Assembly (NCBI GenBank): GCA_009886095.1
Contig: VFJL01000017.1
Span: 1 to 53,219 of the forward strand
Source: Nitrosomonadales bacterium
GTDB taxonomy: Bacteria > Pseudomonadota > Gammaproteobacteria > Burkholderiales > Nitrosomonadaceae
Reading direction: 5' to 3'
DNA: 53,219 bases
The position numbers and the translations under genes were made by a program. The notes under the pieces are model-generated. The model was not told where the DNA came from. It ran no database searches and worked only from the letters and a program-made list of their open reading frames with translations. Positions 17,782 through 27,575 of the stretch are shown here, piece after piece (position 1 is the stretch's first letter; the number at the start of each line of letters is the position of its first letter).

Positions 17782-18825
17782 TCACGGGGTGTCTTCCCAC
17801 AGCTCTCCGCACAATCCATTCTTCGGTAACGCCATGCCGAAATGCTGGTAGGCGATAGCCGTGGCCATGCGCCCGCGCGGGGTACGCTTCATGTAACCCT
17901 GCTGGATCAGGTAAGGCTCCAGCACATCCTCGATGGTGCCGCGCTCTTCGCTGATGGCAGCGGCGAGATTATCTACCCCCACCGGACCACCACCGAATTT
18001 TTCCATCACTGCCAGCAGCAGTTTTCTGTCCATTACGTCAAGCCCGGCGATGTCCACGTCCAGCATGATCAGGGCTGCGTCCGCTACTGGTCGGGTGATA
18101 TGGCCATCCGCTTTGACTTCGGCAAAATCGCGTACCCTCCGCAGCAGGCGGTTGACAATGCGCGGTGTACCGCGCGAACGGCGCGCGATTTCTATCGCAC
18201 CGTCGGGAGAAATTTCCACGTTGAGTAATCCGGCTGAACGCGTGACGATGCGGGTCAATTCCTCTACCGAATAAAACTCCAGCCGCGAAATAATGCCGAA
18301 GCGGTCGCGCAACGGGTTGGTTAGCATACCGGCACGGGTAGTGGCGCCCACCAGTGTAAATGGTGGCAGGTCGAGCTTGACTGAACGCGCAGCAGGGCCT
18401 TCACCGATCATGATGTCGAGCTGGTAATCCTCCAGCGCCGGATAGAGAATTTCTTCCACTACCGCAGAGAGCCGGTGGATTTCGTCAATGAACAAGACGT
18501 CGTTAGGTTCGAGATTGGTCAGCAGCGCCGCCAGATCGCCGGGGCGTTCCAGTACCGGGCCGGAGGTGTGCCGCAAATTCACGCCCATCTCCCTGGCAAT
18601 AATGTGTGCAAGCGTGGTTTTGCCTAATCCGGGCGGGCCAAACAGCAGGACGTGATCGAGCGCTTCCTTGCGCCGCCGCGCTGCTTCGATGAAGATCTGC
18701 AGTTGTCCACGAACCTTTTCCTGGCCGACATACTCATCCAGAAACTTGGGGCGCAGCGCCCGCTCCAGATCTTCTTCCTGGGCAGAGGCCGGTGCGGCGG
18801 TGATCAGTCGATCAGTCTCAATCAT
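17782..18825 (-). CDS. ruvB: Holliday junction branch migration ATPase RuvB
   Basis: AAA+ motor that drives branch migration with RuvA. The 347-residue product has [15 protein letters not shown], Walker [13 protein letters not shown], Walker B FIDEIHRL, sensor 1 [20 protein letters not shown] (arginine finger region) and the C-terminal winged helix [16 protein letters not shown]. Length is normal. Third gene of the ruvC-ruvA-ruvB run, 80 bp after ruvA. Confidence 0.98.
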   Translation of the reverse strand: MIETDRLITAAPASAQEEDLERALRPKFLDEYVGQEKVRGQLQIFIEAARRRKEALDHVLLFGPPGLGKTTLAHIIAREMGVNLRHTSGPVLERPGDLAALLTNLEPNDVLFIDEIHRLSAVVEEILYPALEDYQLDIMIGEGPAARSVKLDLPPFTLVGATTRAGMLTNPLRDRFGIISRLEFYSVEELTRIVTRSAGLLNVEISPDGAIEIARRSRGTPRIVNRLLRRVRDFAEVKADGHITRPVADAALIMLDVDIAGLDVMDRKLLLAVMEKFGGGPVGVDNLAAAISEERGTIEDVLEPYLIQQGYMKRTPRGRMATAIAYQHFGMALPKNGLCGELWEDTP

Positions 18826-18904
18826 TCATATGGCATAGATAATTTGTCCGCCTGACGTGTAGGCGAGCAGGTTTTCATAAAGGTATAAGCACAAGGTAGC
18901 TGCA

Positions 18905-19498
18905 CTACTTTTCTTTTGACAGAAGTTTCAATGCCTGCCGGATGCCGTCGGACACGGCAGCGCCAGCAGGTAACTGCTTGATCGCCCAGTTGGCTTCACG
19001 GTCATTATAACCGAGCGACAGCAGCGCATTGAGTATGTCGCTGGCGCTCGCTGAAGAAAGCGTGATGCCAGTTGCATCGGTACCACCAGTCATGCCAGAA
19101 TCAAGTTTGTCACGCAACTCCAGTAGCAAACGTTCGGCCGTTTTTTTGCCGATGCCAGGGGTTTTGATGAGCCGGACGCTGTCCTGAGCCGCCACTGCCT
19201 GATGCAGGTCAACCACGCTCAGGCCGGACAGTACAGCCAACGCAGTTCTTGCGCCCACACCGGAAATTTTCACGAGCTGGCGGAAAGCTTGCCGCTCGGC
19301 TTCGGTGCCAAAACCGAACAGCAGGTGTATATCTTCACGCACCACCAGATGGGTGTGGAGTATGACTTGCGCACCGATAGCGGGTAGCTGATAAAACGTA
19401 CTCATGGGCACATCGATTTCATAACCGACCCCTTGCACATCAACCAGCACCAGCGGTGGATGTTTTTCCAGCAAAAGCCCCGTTATCCTGCCGATCAT
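18905..19498 (-). CDS. ruvA: Holliday junction DNA helicase subunit RuvA
   Basis: RuvA tetramer binds the four-way junction and recruits RuvB. The product starts [20 protein letters not shown], has HhH motifs [18 protein letters not shown] and [18 protein letters not shown], and a C-terminal RuvB-contact domain ([16 protein letters not shown]). The ATG at 19498 overlaps the ruvC stop by 4 bp and matches family starts; a longer in-frame ATG at 19573 lies inside ruvC and is rejected. Confidence 0.97.
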   Translation of the reverse strand: MIGRITGLLLEKHPPLVLVDVQGVGYEIDVPMSTFYQLPAIGAQVILHTHLVVREDIHLLFGFGTEAERQAFRQLVKISGVGARTALAVLSGLSVVDLHQAVAAQDSVRLIKTPGIGKKTAERLLLELRDKLDSGMTGGTDATGITLSSASASDILNALLSLGYNDREANWAIKQLPAGAAVSDGIRQALKLLSKEK

Positions 19499-20013
19499 AC
19501 CAATCGCCCCCGTTTCATGCGATAGCCCGCTGTTGAGATCCCACCCAGCCCTTGCCCGCCATGAGCATGGCAAATGGCGCAGGCAAGCGCATCCGCTGCA
19601 TCAGCACTGGGGCTGCCGGTAAGTTTCAGCAGACGCTTCACCATTTCCTGTACTTGTTCTTTTTTTGCGTGACCGTTACCGACTACCGCTTGCTTGACTT
19701 GCAGCGCGGTGTATTCGGCGACGGTAAGATTATTCAGCACTGCCGCGCAAATCGCCGCACCCCGCGCCTGTCCGAGCATCAATGTGGATTTGGGATTGAT
19801 GTTGACGAACACTTGCTCGACTGCGACCTGATCGGGACGATGTTGGGCGATGACTTCATTGAGATGATCCATGATGGATTTCAGGCGTAGCGGCAGCTCG
19901 CCGTCCGGTGTCTTGATGCAACCACTGCTGACATAAGTCAGGCTGCTGCCAGCTTTATCGATGATCCCAAAACCAGTAATGCGTAAACCGGGGTCTATGC
20001 CAAGGATACGGAT
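19495..20013 (-). CDS. ruvC: Crossover junction endodeoxyribonuclease RuvC (start codon unclear)
   Basis: RuvC resolves Holliday junctions. The frame reads [19 protein letters not shown] (first catalytic Asp in GIDPG), [13 protein letters not shown] and the C-terminal [14 protein letters not shown] with the last acidic residues. No ATG, GTG or TTG occurs in frame between the upstream in-frame stop (about 20035-20037) and GIDPG; the interval given starts at an ATC codon preceded by TAGGTGAC. A GTG at 20021 would be in frame only if the AAAA run at 20013-20016 had one more A. The first in-frame ATG (19872) would remove the catalytic Asp. A one-base error or real frameshift is likely. Confidence 0.85.
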   Translation of the reverse strand: MRILGIDPGLRITGFGIIDKAGSSLTYVSSGCIKTPDGELPLRLKSIMDHLNEVIAQHRPDQVAVEQVFVNINPKSTLMLGQARGAAICAAVLNNLTVAEYTALQVKQAVVGNGHAKKEQVQEMVKRLLKLTGSPSADAADALACAICHAHGGQGLGGISTAGYRMKRGRLV

Positions 20014-20034
20014 TTTGTCACCTACCGGAGATGG

Positions 20035-20760
20035 CTATCCATCAATCACTGCCGTCGTATAAACCTCTTGTACGTCGTCGATATTTTCCAGTGCGTCCAG
20101 CAGCTTTTGCATTTTCACCGCATCGTCGCCGGTCAGTACGGCCTCATTTTCAGGTTTCATTGTCACTTCGGCTAGCTCTGCCTTGAAACCGGCTTTCTCC
20201 AGCGCCGCCTTGACGCTGGCAAATTCATACGGTGCGGTGATCACCTCAATGCTGCCGTCATCGTTACTGATCACATCCTCGGCACCTGCCTCCAGTGCCG
20301 CTTCAATCAATCGGTCCTCGTTGGTACCTGGAGCAAAAAACATCTGCCCGCAATGCTTGAATAGGAACGCGACCGAACCATCAGTACCCAGGTTGCCGCC
20401 GTATTTGGTGAAAGCATGGCGCACATCAGCTACTGTACGCACGCGGTTGTCGGTCATGCAATCAACCAGCACAGCCGCACCGGCAATACCGTAACCTTCA
20501 TAACGTATCTCTTCATAATTTACACCGTCCAGTTCGCCGCTGCCTCGCTTGACCGCTCGCTCGACATTGTCCTTTGGCATGTTGTGCTCGTAGGCCTTAT
20601 CGATAGCTAACCGCAGGCGCGGATTGCTGGCGGAGTCCCCGCCGCCGAGTCGTGCAGCAACGGTAATTTCCTTGATGAGCCGCGTGAAAATCTTGCCGCG
20701 CTTGGCATCCGTCGCGGCTTTCTTGTGCTTGATATTAGCCCACTTGCTGTGACCGGCCAT
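20035..20760 (-). CDS. yebC: YebC/PmpR family transcriptional/translation factor
   Basis: Begins [27 protein letters not shown], the hallmark N-terminus of this family, with a normal length of 241 residues. YebC proteins were described as transcription regulators and, more recently, as factors that relieve ribosome stalling at proline stretches; this sequence does not decide between them. Start 20760 is chosen by the family motif; an upstream ATG adds 14 unrelated residues. It precedes ruvC, whose frame opens immediately after the yebC stop, in the usual yebC-ruvCAB order. Confidence 0.96.
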   Translation of the reverse strand: MAGHSKWANIKHKKAATDAKRGKIFTRLIKEITVAARLGGGDSASNPRLRLAIDKAYEHNMPKDNVERAVKRGSGELDGVNYEEIRYEGYGIAGAAVLVDCMTDNRVRTVADVRHAFTKYGGNLGTDGSVAFLFKHCGQMFFAPGTNEDRLIEAALEAGAEDVISNDDGSIEVITAPYEFASVKAALEKAGFKAELAEVTMKPENEAVLTGDDAVKMQKLLDALENIDDVQEVYTTAVIDG

Positions 20761-20862
20761 GATATGCCTATGCGCTGTGTTGGAGTGATGCAATATTACC
20801 ACCCCACATCCTGCGGATAAAGCACAGGGTAAATATTACAAGCGCTACGAGCGATGGCGGCT

Positions 20863-21426
20863 TTACGAACAACTGGTAATCCTGGATGCACGCGGTCTGC
20901 CGCTGGCGCTAACCACAATTGTCCACCCTTGGCCAGATGCTGCGGGTGCAGGGGGGCAAAGCGTGAAAGTGCCTGTCTGAAAAGCGCCACTGGTTTGCTG
21001 GGTCATACCCTGTGAATCATAAGAAACATAGCTGCTGATGAGAGAATTTCCATCCAATGTGTAGCCGTTTTGCAAAGCGGACATCGTATGCACTATTAGC
21101 TCACCGGCATCCCGGCTCGCATTATTGTTCGGGTCAGCAAATACAATCCAGCCTTGATTCCAACTTCCTGCGCTCGCACAAGTTTGCCCGTCTACACTTT
21201 TGCATAACACCACCCGGCCATTGCGCTTGATGGCTTCCGACCTTGCCAGGAATAAGGCAGAAAATATGTCGCTGGAATAAGCAGTCAGGCGGCTGCTCAC
21301 CACGAACTGGTTGAAGGCTGGCACACCAATAGCCAGCAAAATTGCCAGTACAGACAGGGTTACCAGCAGCTCAATCATTGTCATTCCCTGACTCGGCAGA
21401 CTGCGCATGTCAGGATGCGTATCCAT
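20863..21426 (-). CDS. fimT: Type IV pilus minor pilin FimT/FimU (GspH family)
   Basis: 187 residues. A short leader is followed by the prepilin peptidase site QGMTMIELLVTLSVLAILLAIGVPAF with Glu at +5, then FNQFVVSSRLTAYSSDIFSALFLARSEAIKRNGRV, the typical FimT/GspH block, and ending TIVVSASGRPR near the C-terminus, also typical. It is last in the pilE-pilV-pilW-pilX-pilY1-fimT run. Minor pilins of this set prime pilus assembly and, for some FimT proteins, bind DNA during natural transformation. Confidence 0.9.
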   Translation of the reverse strand: MDTHPDMRSLPSQGMTMIELLVTLSVLAILLAIGVPAFNQFVVSSRLTAYSSDIFSALFLARSEAIKRNGRVVLCKSVDGQTCASAGSWNQGWIVFADPNNNASRDAGELIVHTMSALQNGYTLDGNSLISSYVSYDSQGMTQQTSGAFQTGTFTLCPPAPAASGQGWTIVVSASGRPRASRITSCS

Positions 21427-21510
21427 GGCTTTAGAGGACTCTTCGAACGGGTAGCATGCGGGCGTGAGGAAGCTCCACGCAGCACTTATTCAAAAATTCC
21501 CTGGTCATCA

Positions 21511-24500
21511 TCATTGTTTAAGCAGCCAGTAAACACGGGATTTGGCGTTGGACAGCGTAGCTACAGGAAGTGGCGCGGATCCTTCCAGCGCAGAGGTTGA
21601 ACTAGCGCCAATGATGAAAGGCACTGTTATAGTTGACCCGGGAGAGCTGGGATTATTCACAGTTACCATACCCGCCACTGGCGAAGGTGATAAGCCGCCG
21701 CCAGTGACCATAATGTACCGTGTTGCGCCAGTGGCTGCGGCATTAAGAAACCTGACATTGTAAACACTGGCCGTGCCCAGATTAGAGCCACAGATGCTTG
21801 GATTCGCTACCGTTGCGGTATGCGTACTGAAAGTAAGTACACCCAGCGCAACCACTGCAGATGTCACCACCTGCTCTCTATCATGCGTCCCGGAACCGAA
21901 CGCCAGATACCAGCCTTTTTTAGCATCGAATTGTGCCTGAATGGGCGAGATGGTGCCGTCCGGGTCAACTGCCAGCAGCGAATTCATGCATGCCAGAGGC
22001 TGGGATTGGCAGTTAGCAGCTTCAGACGGCCACCAGCTCACATCGGCAGGATTGTCTTTAATCATAAAAAATGCATTATCCACACTTGCTGTAACCGTGT
22101 TACTGAGCAGGGGATGTTCGCGGTCACCCGAGCCAACCAGCACCGCATTATAGTCGGGAGTTACCACCACCTCTGGAGCAAACAGAAATTTACGATTAGC
22201 GACCCCAGCGGGACAGACGGAAGTATCGCATCCCAACGAAGCAATCCTGGAGATGGTCCAGCTTGCAGGCACGGCTGAACCAATAGCGATACGATAGATG
22301 TTTCCACCTGTATCCACTGCATAGGCATATTGCGCGAGGCCGGAACTGTTGGCGACAATAGTGATGTCTGCCGCCACACTGCGCTCAGTGTTCAGCGTAG
22401 TCAGCAAGGTGCCGTCATTCGCATCCAGCACGTACACTTTATTACCCTTGGGTGAGGCACAGGTATTGGGCTCGGCATCTTCGCAGATATCGTACCCGCC
22501 GCCCATGATCAGCAGCGGTGCATTGCCCGAAGAATACCCCGATGCCTTCAACACCTTGGGTACCGACCAGGATTGCCCGATACCAGCGAGGTCTGTCGAA
22601 GTACAGCCAGTGTCATTGGTCAGATTGGGGCAGCCTTTGCGCCATTTCAGGCTGGGGGTGGCCGGTGAGCTTACATCAAACGCATACACCATTCGTCCAC
22701 CGCGCCGCTGGGTGGCGTAAACCCATACTGTACCTGCACCACTGTTTTGATGGGCGGTCACGGAACCGTCAAAGAAATATGACTTTGGTTGCGCTGCTGG
22801 TGTGGTTACTGGCAGACCGGGATAGCTCACCATTGGGCTGTTATCATAAATCCGTTTCAATCTGCTGTAGTGTTCCGGTGCAACGAACGACCACAGTTCG
22901 CTGCCCGCCGGATAGATACCGATGCTGGCAGTCTGGTTGCCGTTGATCGCGTGCAGCATGCCGTCATTGGCACCGTAAAACACCACCACCCCGGTGGAGC
23001 CGCCATAATCCACTGCCACTGGGCGCGAATGCACCACATCGCCATGAACAGAGGGTCGCATTTCCGTGGTACTGGCATTGCCGTTCTCGTTTTTGGTGTC
23101 CGTCCCGCGCGTCCAGTTGATGATATTGGTACGCTCCGTGCTATCTGCCGCAGTGAGCAACGCCTGGGTGATCGCGCTATTGGCGCTATTGAAATTGGTC
23201 AGGCTCACGCAGTTACTAGGATCACAAGTATTCACCATGCGCTCCACTGGAGTGATCACCCGCAGCCTATAAGCCGCTGCGCCTTTTTCCACGATATCAC
23301 CATCCGGATAATTGGACATCTGCGAGTCGGCAACGGCCATGCATGAACCTTGCGGGTTGAACGGCCAGTAGTTATCCGTAACAGTGGGTGTCCAGAAACT
23401 GCGTGCACATGGGGTGAGGAATCCGGTATTGTTGTTGATGGCGAGACTGCCATCCGCATCAGCCAGGTTCAACGTAACCTTGCCACCTGATAGGCTAGCC
23501 ACAAACTGATACTGCTTCAGGTTGCCATTCCAGCGTGGCGCGGCATTGGCATCAGGGCGGAAAAAACCGATAAATACCTGATTGAGGTACGTTCCTTGCG
23601 CATTGACGCTTACCGGCAAACTGGCAGAGGCAAACGCACTGTTGACCGCCTGGATTTCAGTGAAAACCTGGTTGAGAGCATCAATAATCTGCGCGCCGCT
23701 GTTAACCGAGGAATCAATCTTAAAGTATTTCCCCTTGCCGACGCTCGCCATGCTTTGAAGCAGCGCAGTAAATCCGGGCCCTTGACCAGTACTGATTGGA
23801 TCTACATCCAGCGTATACGTTACAACCTTGGTCGGGGCCGCGATGGCCATAAAACGTGCCCATTCGTCACCTACGTTGGCTTGAGACCCGCTGGGTGAAA
23901 GAGTAATTTGTGTTGTGCTACCACTGGCAGCCGCCAGCCTGGTGTTGGCTGTGGATGTGTCGGAACTATTGTCCTGCACCGCACCGTTACTGATGTAGAT
24001 AATAAAATTCTTTTGGCAGCCTGAGTTCACCGGATTCTGATAGATCGTGCTCGAAGAAGAAGCGAAGGCATTGCCAGTCAGGGCATAAACGGCATTGGAT
24101 GATGGGTAGCCTCCTACCGAGTTACCCGCGTAATCCCGCTTGGCCTTGTTATGCCCCGCATAGGCGCTAGCCCCGGAAAAATAATAATAGGCTTCCGCCA
24201 TCGTCAGACCCAACTTGCCGTTATTCGATTTATCATTGATTACATGCAAACTGTTAACCAGACTCTGATACAACGGCTTGTTGGTAGTGTTCATCAAACG
24301 TAGCGCGGCGCGTACATAACCTCCTCCCGGATTACCGTTACCAGCGTCCGTCTCGCTGAACATCATCAACCCGACCTTGAACTTATCTTGTGCCAGGCCG
24401 CTCAATACGGATACTAGCGCCGCCCTTTCGTTGGTAAATGCAGTGTTCCAGTTGGCCGTATTGTCCATGATGATCAGCACATTGGGAGCATCCTCCGCTA

Positions 24501-24606
24501 ATGCCGGCGTGGCCCCGACGAACAGGTCGATATCTTCCGCCAGTGTGGCAGTGCTGATAACAGTCAGAATGACAGCCAGCAAATTCTTTTTCCAGCAGAA
24601 TGACAT
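21511..24606 (-). CDS. pilY1: Type IV pilus tip adhesin/assembly protein PilY1
   Basis: 1031 residues with a signal peptide ending LAEDI. The N-terminal half holds a von Willebrand A-like region starting APNVLIIMDNTANW, whose metal site is degenerate. The C-terminal half is the Neisseria PilC beta-propeller domain: STTEMRPSVHGDVVHSRPVAVDYG, VVFYGANDGMLHAINGN, GGRMVYAFDVSSP and GGYDICEDAEPNTC. In the segment aligned with the usual calcium loop (about residue 750: NSSGLAQYAYAVDTGGNIYRI) most acidic ligands are absent. It sits between pilX and fimT, as in other minor pilin operons; the complex caps and primes the pilus. Confidence 0.93.
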   Translation of the reverse strand: MSFCWKKNLLAVILTVISTATLAEDIDLFVGATPALAEDAPNVLIIMDNTANWNTAFTNERAALVSVLSGLAQDKFKVGLMMFSETDAGNGNPGGGYVRAALRLMNTTNKPLYQSLVNSLHVINDKSNNGKLGLTMAEAYYYFSGASAYAGHNKAKRDYAGNSVGGYPSSNAVYALTGNAFASSSSTIYQNPVNSGCQKNFIIYISNGAVQDNSSDTSTANTRLAAASGSTTQITLSPSGSQANVGDEWARFMAIAAPTKVVTYTLDVDPISTGQGPGFTALLQSMASVGKGKYFKIDSSVNSGAQIIDALNQVFTEIQAVNSAFASASLPVSVNAQGTYLNQVFIGFFRPDANAAPRWNGNLKQYQFVASLSGGKVTLNLADADGSLAINNNTGFLTPCARSFWTPTVTDNYWPFNPQGSCMAVADSQMSNYPDGDIVEKGAAAYRLRVITPVERMVNTCDPSNCVSLTNFNSANSAITQALLTAADSTERTNIINWTRGTDTKNENGNASTTEMRPSVHGDVVHSRPVAVDYGGSTGVVVFYGANDGMLHAINGNQTASIGIYPAGSELWSFVAPEHYSRLKRIYDNSPMVSYPGLPVTTPAAQPKSYFFDGSVTAHQNSGAGTVWVYATQRRGGRMVYAFDVSSPATPSLKWRKGCPNLTNDTGCTSTDLAGIGQSWSVPKVLKASGYSSGNAPLLIMGGGYDICEDAEPNTCASPKGNKVYVLDANDGTLLTTLNTERSVAADITIVANSSGLAQYAYAVDTGGNIYRIAIGSAVPASWTISRIASLGCDTSVCPAGVANRKFLFAPEVVVTPDYNAVLVGSGDREHPLLSNTVTASVDNAFFMIKDNPADVSWWPSEAANCQSQPLACMNSLLAVDPDGTISPIQAQFDAKKGWYLAFGSGTHDREQVVTSAVVALGVLTFSTHTATVANPSICGSNLGTASVYNVRFLNAAATGATRYIMVTGGGLSPSPVAGMVTVNNPSSPGSTITVPFIIGASSTSALEGSAPLPVATLSNAKSRVYWLLKQ

Positions 24607-24629
24607 TTTTTGACTCCTTTACCTGTACT

Positions 24630-25130
24630 TTATGGGCTTGAACATGTGGACGCGCTGTACTGGCTTTGCGTAAGGCGCTGACTGACACCTTGCTTGACCA
24701 CCACCGAAGCGCCCGTTGACTGACTTGTAACGGTGGCGGTAATCTCCCATAAGGTCAGATAGTCGCTCGTGTTGGGAATGTTTGAACTCACTCCGCTGAG
24801 GGCTGTGAGATTGACAGAGGCAGGTGGGGCCTGGATGCAGGCAGGTGCAGCCACATCAACCATGTAATCGATCGTGTTATCTTGATCAATATCAACGCTA
24901 ACGGAATTTGGAGAGTTGACAGTAGTGAAGGGACTGCTGAGTGTCTGTTCAATCGCCATATTTGCTGCCGCAATGGCTTCGTTGCGAAACTGCATGTTAC
25001 CCACTGCCTTGAGATTATTGCTGCTGAGCGTAAAAGCCGAAATAACCAGCAGCGTAACCATGACTAGTGTGATCAGCCCAACAATCAGGGTGGCCCCGCG
25101 CTGCCTTGTGGTGAAGCGATGATTTCTCAT
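24630..25130 (-). CDS. pilX: Type IV pilus minor pilin PilX
   Basis: 166 residues, with the PilX N-terminus RQRGATLIVGLITLVMVTLLVISAFTLSSNNLKAVGNMQFRNEA in shortened form here (the hydrophobic helix at about residues 12-32, then the NLKAVGNMQ block typical of PilX). The +5 Glu of most pilins is not present, as is common for PilX/GspK-like pilins. The start overlaps the pilW stop by 4 bp. Assignment is by the N-terminal block and position between pilW and pilY1. Confidence 0.88.
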   Translation of the reverse strand: MRNHRFTTRQRGATLIVGLITLVMVTLLVISAFTLSSNNLKAVGNMQFRNEAIAAANMAIEQTLSSPFTTVNSPNSVSVDIDQDNTIDYMVDVAAPACIQAPPASVNLTALSGVSSNIPNTSDYLTLWEITATVTSQSTGASVVVKQGVSQRLTQSQYSASTCSSP

Positions 25131-26200
25131 GGTGTCACCCCTGTTTTATCCCTGCGTCCAGAGGGGTTGACCAAGCGTATGTAACTGGAATAAACATGAC
25201 GCTTGAAGCCATCATTAAAAGGACCCAGAACGGTTGGGCCAAGCGTGTAGGTTTTACTATCGGTATATCCCAGCGAAGTCTCTCGATTACGTGCCAGCAC
25301 ATGAACCCGAACCGCCATAACGTTGCCCCAGTCGATGGCAGTGCAGGATGCACAATTCTCAAACACGTCCGGGCTGCCATCATCGTCGATATCCCGACCA
25401 TACTCCAGCTTGAGACTCTGTACCCCATCTACCAATGCCTGCGCACTCTGCATAATCACGTCGCCGCCAGAGAGATCCAGATCAGCACGTACTAGAGTAG
25501 GAATGCCATCACCTGCAGTATTGGCATAATTGCGCACGTAAAGAATGGAGGTGATCAGCTTGCGTTTGTCGGCGGGCGTTGTACAGTTCTTCTGGTATAC
25601 CGTCGTCCCTGGCGTACCCAAAACCGGGTTGCCGGCAGCGCTGGCAACATAGTTGGCGTGACCGGTGTTCACACATCCCTGGTTCTGCAGATAAAGCTTA
25701 TCCTGGTTATAGGCCTCGCAATCTGCATCACCCACCACACAGGTGGCGGCATGGCGCACTACCAGAACATCAGAATCTGGCTGAGGATTAGTGATACAGC
25801 TTGGCAAGCTGCCCGGCATATAACCCTGTACCGGTGTTGCATACATGAGAGTTATGTAAGTGGCGTCCCAACTGGAAAAGGCGGCACAGGGATCTGGGAT
25901 AGTAGCGGGAGGAGAGGCATACAGCAGGGATGGCGCATTATATGTACCCCAAAAACCAGCATGCCATAGCTCCTGCTGTAATATCTGAATGGTAAAGCGA
26001 CCGTTTTCAATCTGCCAGTTCATTTTTGCCAATTCAGCATTGTTCCGTGACATATTCAGATAAAGTGTCAGCACCGCCGTCATGATCAGCAGCCCCAACG
26101 TGATGGAAACCATTAATTCAATCATGGAAAAACCGGCTTGATGACGGCGTACGGCACAACCTGATTGGGTAACACTCTCCATCAGTTTATGTTGACTCAT
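25127..26200 (-). CDS. pilW: Type IV pilus minor pilin PilW
   Basis: The prepilin site is HQAGFSMIELMVSITLGLLIM with Glu at +5, followed by TAVLTLYLNMSRNNAELAKMNWQIENGRFTIQILQQEL, the recognised PilW block. Cysteines are clustered in the body, and the C-terminus is RVHVLARNRETSLGYTDSKTY. The ATG at 26200 overlaps the pilV stop (ATGA); a longer frame up to 26266 lies within pilV. Length 357 from this start is normal. Confidence 0.9.
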   Translation of the reverse strand: MSQHKLMESVTQSGCAVRRHQAGFSMIELMVSITLGLLIMTAVLTLYLNMSRNNAELAKMNWQIENGRFTIQILQQELWHAGFWGTYNAPSLLYASPPATIPDPCAAFSSWDATYITLMYATPVQGYMPGSLPSCITNPQPDSDVLVVRHAATCVVGDADCEAYNQDKLYLQNQGCVNTGHANYVASAAGNPVLGTPGTTVYQKNCTTPADKRKLITSILYVRNYANTAGDGIPTLVRADLDLSGGDVIMQSAQALVDGVQSLKLEYGRDIDDDGSPDVFENCASCTAIDWGNVMAVRVHVLARNRETSLGYTDSKTYTLGPTVLGPFNDGFKRHVYSSYIRLVNPSGRRDKTGVTP

Positions 26201-26772
26201 GGCGTTCCCAGATTGGCGACGCGCAGGATGCTGCTTATGGCACGTCGGCATAAATCGTTGATGCAACTCGATCCGGTCGCTCCGTTATAAAGCCCTGCAC
26301 CGCAACCCGATGCGGGCGCCGATATTGGCGTCAAACCTTGCCACACCACGGTGATCTGAAATTGATCCGCTCCCAGATTCTCGATACAGCCACGTGCACC
26401 TATCATGGCACCCACGTTATTTGACCCAGACTGCTCAGCCACTCCCTTCAGCGCATTGCTCCATTGACATGAATCAAAACCTTGACCACTACCAGCACAG
26501 ATAGCCGACTGGCCGTCTCCAGTACCCAAAGGACTGGCGGAACCAGTTACATAACTCGCAGCATTTTTACGATTGGCACTCATCCGGTTTACCATGTCTT
26601 CCAGCAGCAACGATGCCTGTGTTCGCTGATATGCCTCGACCTCAGAGGATTGCAGGCGCATTTGCAGGCCTGCGAGTCCCAGAAGACCGACAGCCAGAAT
26701 AATGACAGTTACAAGAACCTCTATGAGGGACACTCCCCGTACCAAATATGATTTGAATGACATGTTACCCAT
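26197..26772 (-). CDS. pilV: Type IV pilus minor pilin PilV
   Basis: 191 residues. The leader ends RGVSLIEVLVTVIILAVGLLGLAGLQ, with +5 Glu and the VGLLGLAGLQ run that marks PilV, followed by RTQASLLLEDMVNRMSANR. Several cysteines lie in the C-terminal part. The start could be the ATG at 26772 or the one three codons later. It is 9 bp from the pilE stop. Confidence 0.9.
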   Translation of the reverse strand: MGNMSFKSYLVRGVSLIEVLVTVIILAVGLLGLAGLQMRLQSSEVEAYQRTQASLLLEDMVNRMSANRKNAASYVTGSASPLGTGDGQSAICAGSGQGFDSCQWSNALKGVAEQSGSNNVGAMIGARGCIENLGADQFQITVVWQGLTPISAPASGCGAGLYNGATGSSCINDLCRRAISSILRVANLGTP

Positions 26773-26781
26773 GACTACTCA

Positions 26782-27174
26782 TCACCATTTTGCTGCTGGA
26801 GTTTTAACCCCTTCGTTGTTGATGGTCAGGATGCCGTCATCTGTTTGTGACCCGATCGGCGTGAATGTGATGGTGTAGGAAGGTACAGCGCCACTTCCCA
26901 AGTCAATGGTATAGCTGTATTTGGCGCTTACACCGGCTGGCAGGCTGTAGCCACTGGACTCCAGTTCCGTTTTGCTGACATAACTCCGGTTAGCCAGCAG
27001 GAACTGCTGTTGGCGATTGGCAATATCCATCATCTGTGCCTGCGCTGCCGTGCGGTTTGCCTTGACGACATATTGCGTATATGACGGGTAAACGATGGCA
27101 GCCAGTATACTGACAACCACCACCACGATCATCAGCTCGATCAAGGTGAAACCACGTTGATTAACTTGTTCCAT
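26782..27174 (-). CDS. pilE: Type IV pilin PilE (minor pilin)
   Basis: 130 residues from the chosen ATG, which has AAAGGAA about six bases upstream; an extra eight residues are possible from 27198. Prepilin site RGFTLIELMIVVVVVSILAAIVYPSY with +5 Glu, followed by ANRTAAQAQMMDIANRQQQFLLANRSY, a PilE minor-pilin signature. There is no C-terminal disulfide pair, so it is more likely a minor PilE than the major PilA. First gene of the cluster, so the operon promoter should lie in the region shared with divergent thiO. Confidence 0.9.
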   Translation of the reverse strand: MEQVNQRGFTLIELMIVVVVVSILAAIVYPSYTQYVVKANRTAAQAQMMDIANRQQQFLLANRSYVSKTELESSGYSLPAGVSAKYSYTIDLGSGAVPSYTITFTPIGSQTDDGILTINNEGVKTPAAKW

Positions 27175-27575
27175 CACATTTCCTTTTTTCACGGTCAATC
27201 AATATATAGACAATACATTAGATAAGCTGCCAGAGTTACTCAACAAGCGACAGGTTTATTGGAACGAGCGGCTAGATTACGCTCAATTTTTGCTTTTTCT
27301 GAACTTGCCATTTCTCTGCTGTGCCTACCCATCTTGAATCTTGTTTCCCCTCCATCTTTCACAAGACTATCTCAGATAATCTTGTGAAAGATGCACTCCA
27401 AGCTTGAGGGCGCCTCATCTTGTTTAGAACCTTGAATTTTTAGAGTCGCCCTTAAATCTGTCAGGCAAGCGAGATTACGCAAATGTATGAAACATTCAGG
27501 CTAGCGTATTATGCGCAGTCTTACCAGACAGTACCAATGATAGGCCAGATTATTAGGATGAGCGGTAATAACGAG
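27175..27575. other. Divergent intergenic region pilE-thiO
   Basis: About 400 bp with no convincing gene. It must hold promoters for the minor pilin operon and for thiO. Its main landmark is the large palindrome at 27353-27393. Possible upstream in-frame starts for thiO (27483 and 27558) extend into it but have no family support. Confidence 0.6.
27353..27393. repeat. 41-bp near-perfect palindrome between divergent genes
   Basis: Arms CATCTTTCACAAGA (27353-27366) and TCTTGTGAAAGATG (27380-27393) are exact complements. The 13 bases between them contain TATCT-C-AGATA, so the symmetry runs almost to the centre with one mismatch. No T-tract follows, and the flanking genes point away, so a terminator role is unlikely. 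A regulator site or small mobile-element end are alternatives. Confidence 0.7.

Noticed and set aside
27200-27480. TPP riboswitch upstream of thiO
   Set aside because: The CTGAGA and ACCTGA-type conserved blocks are absent.
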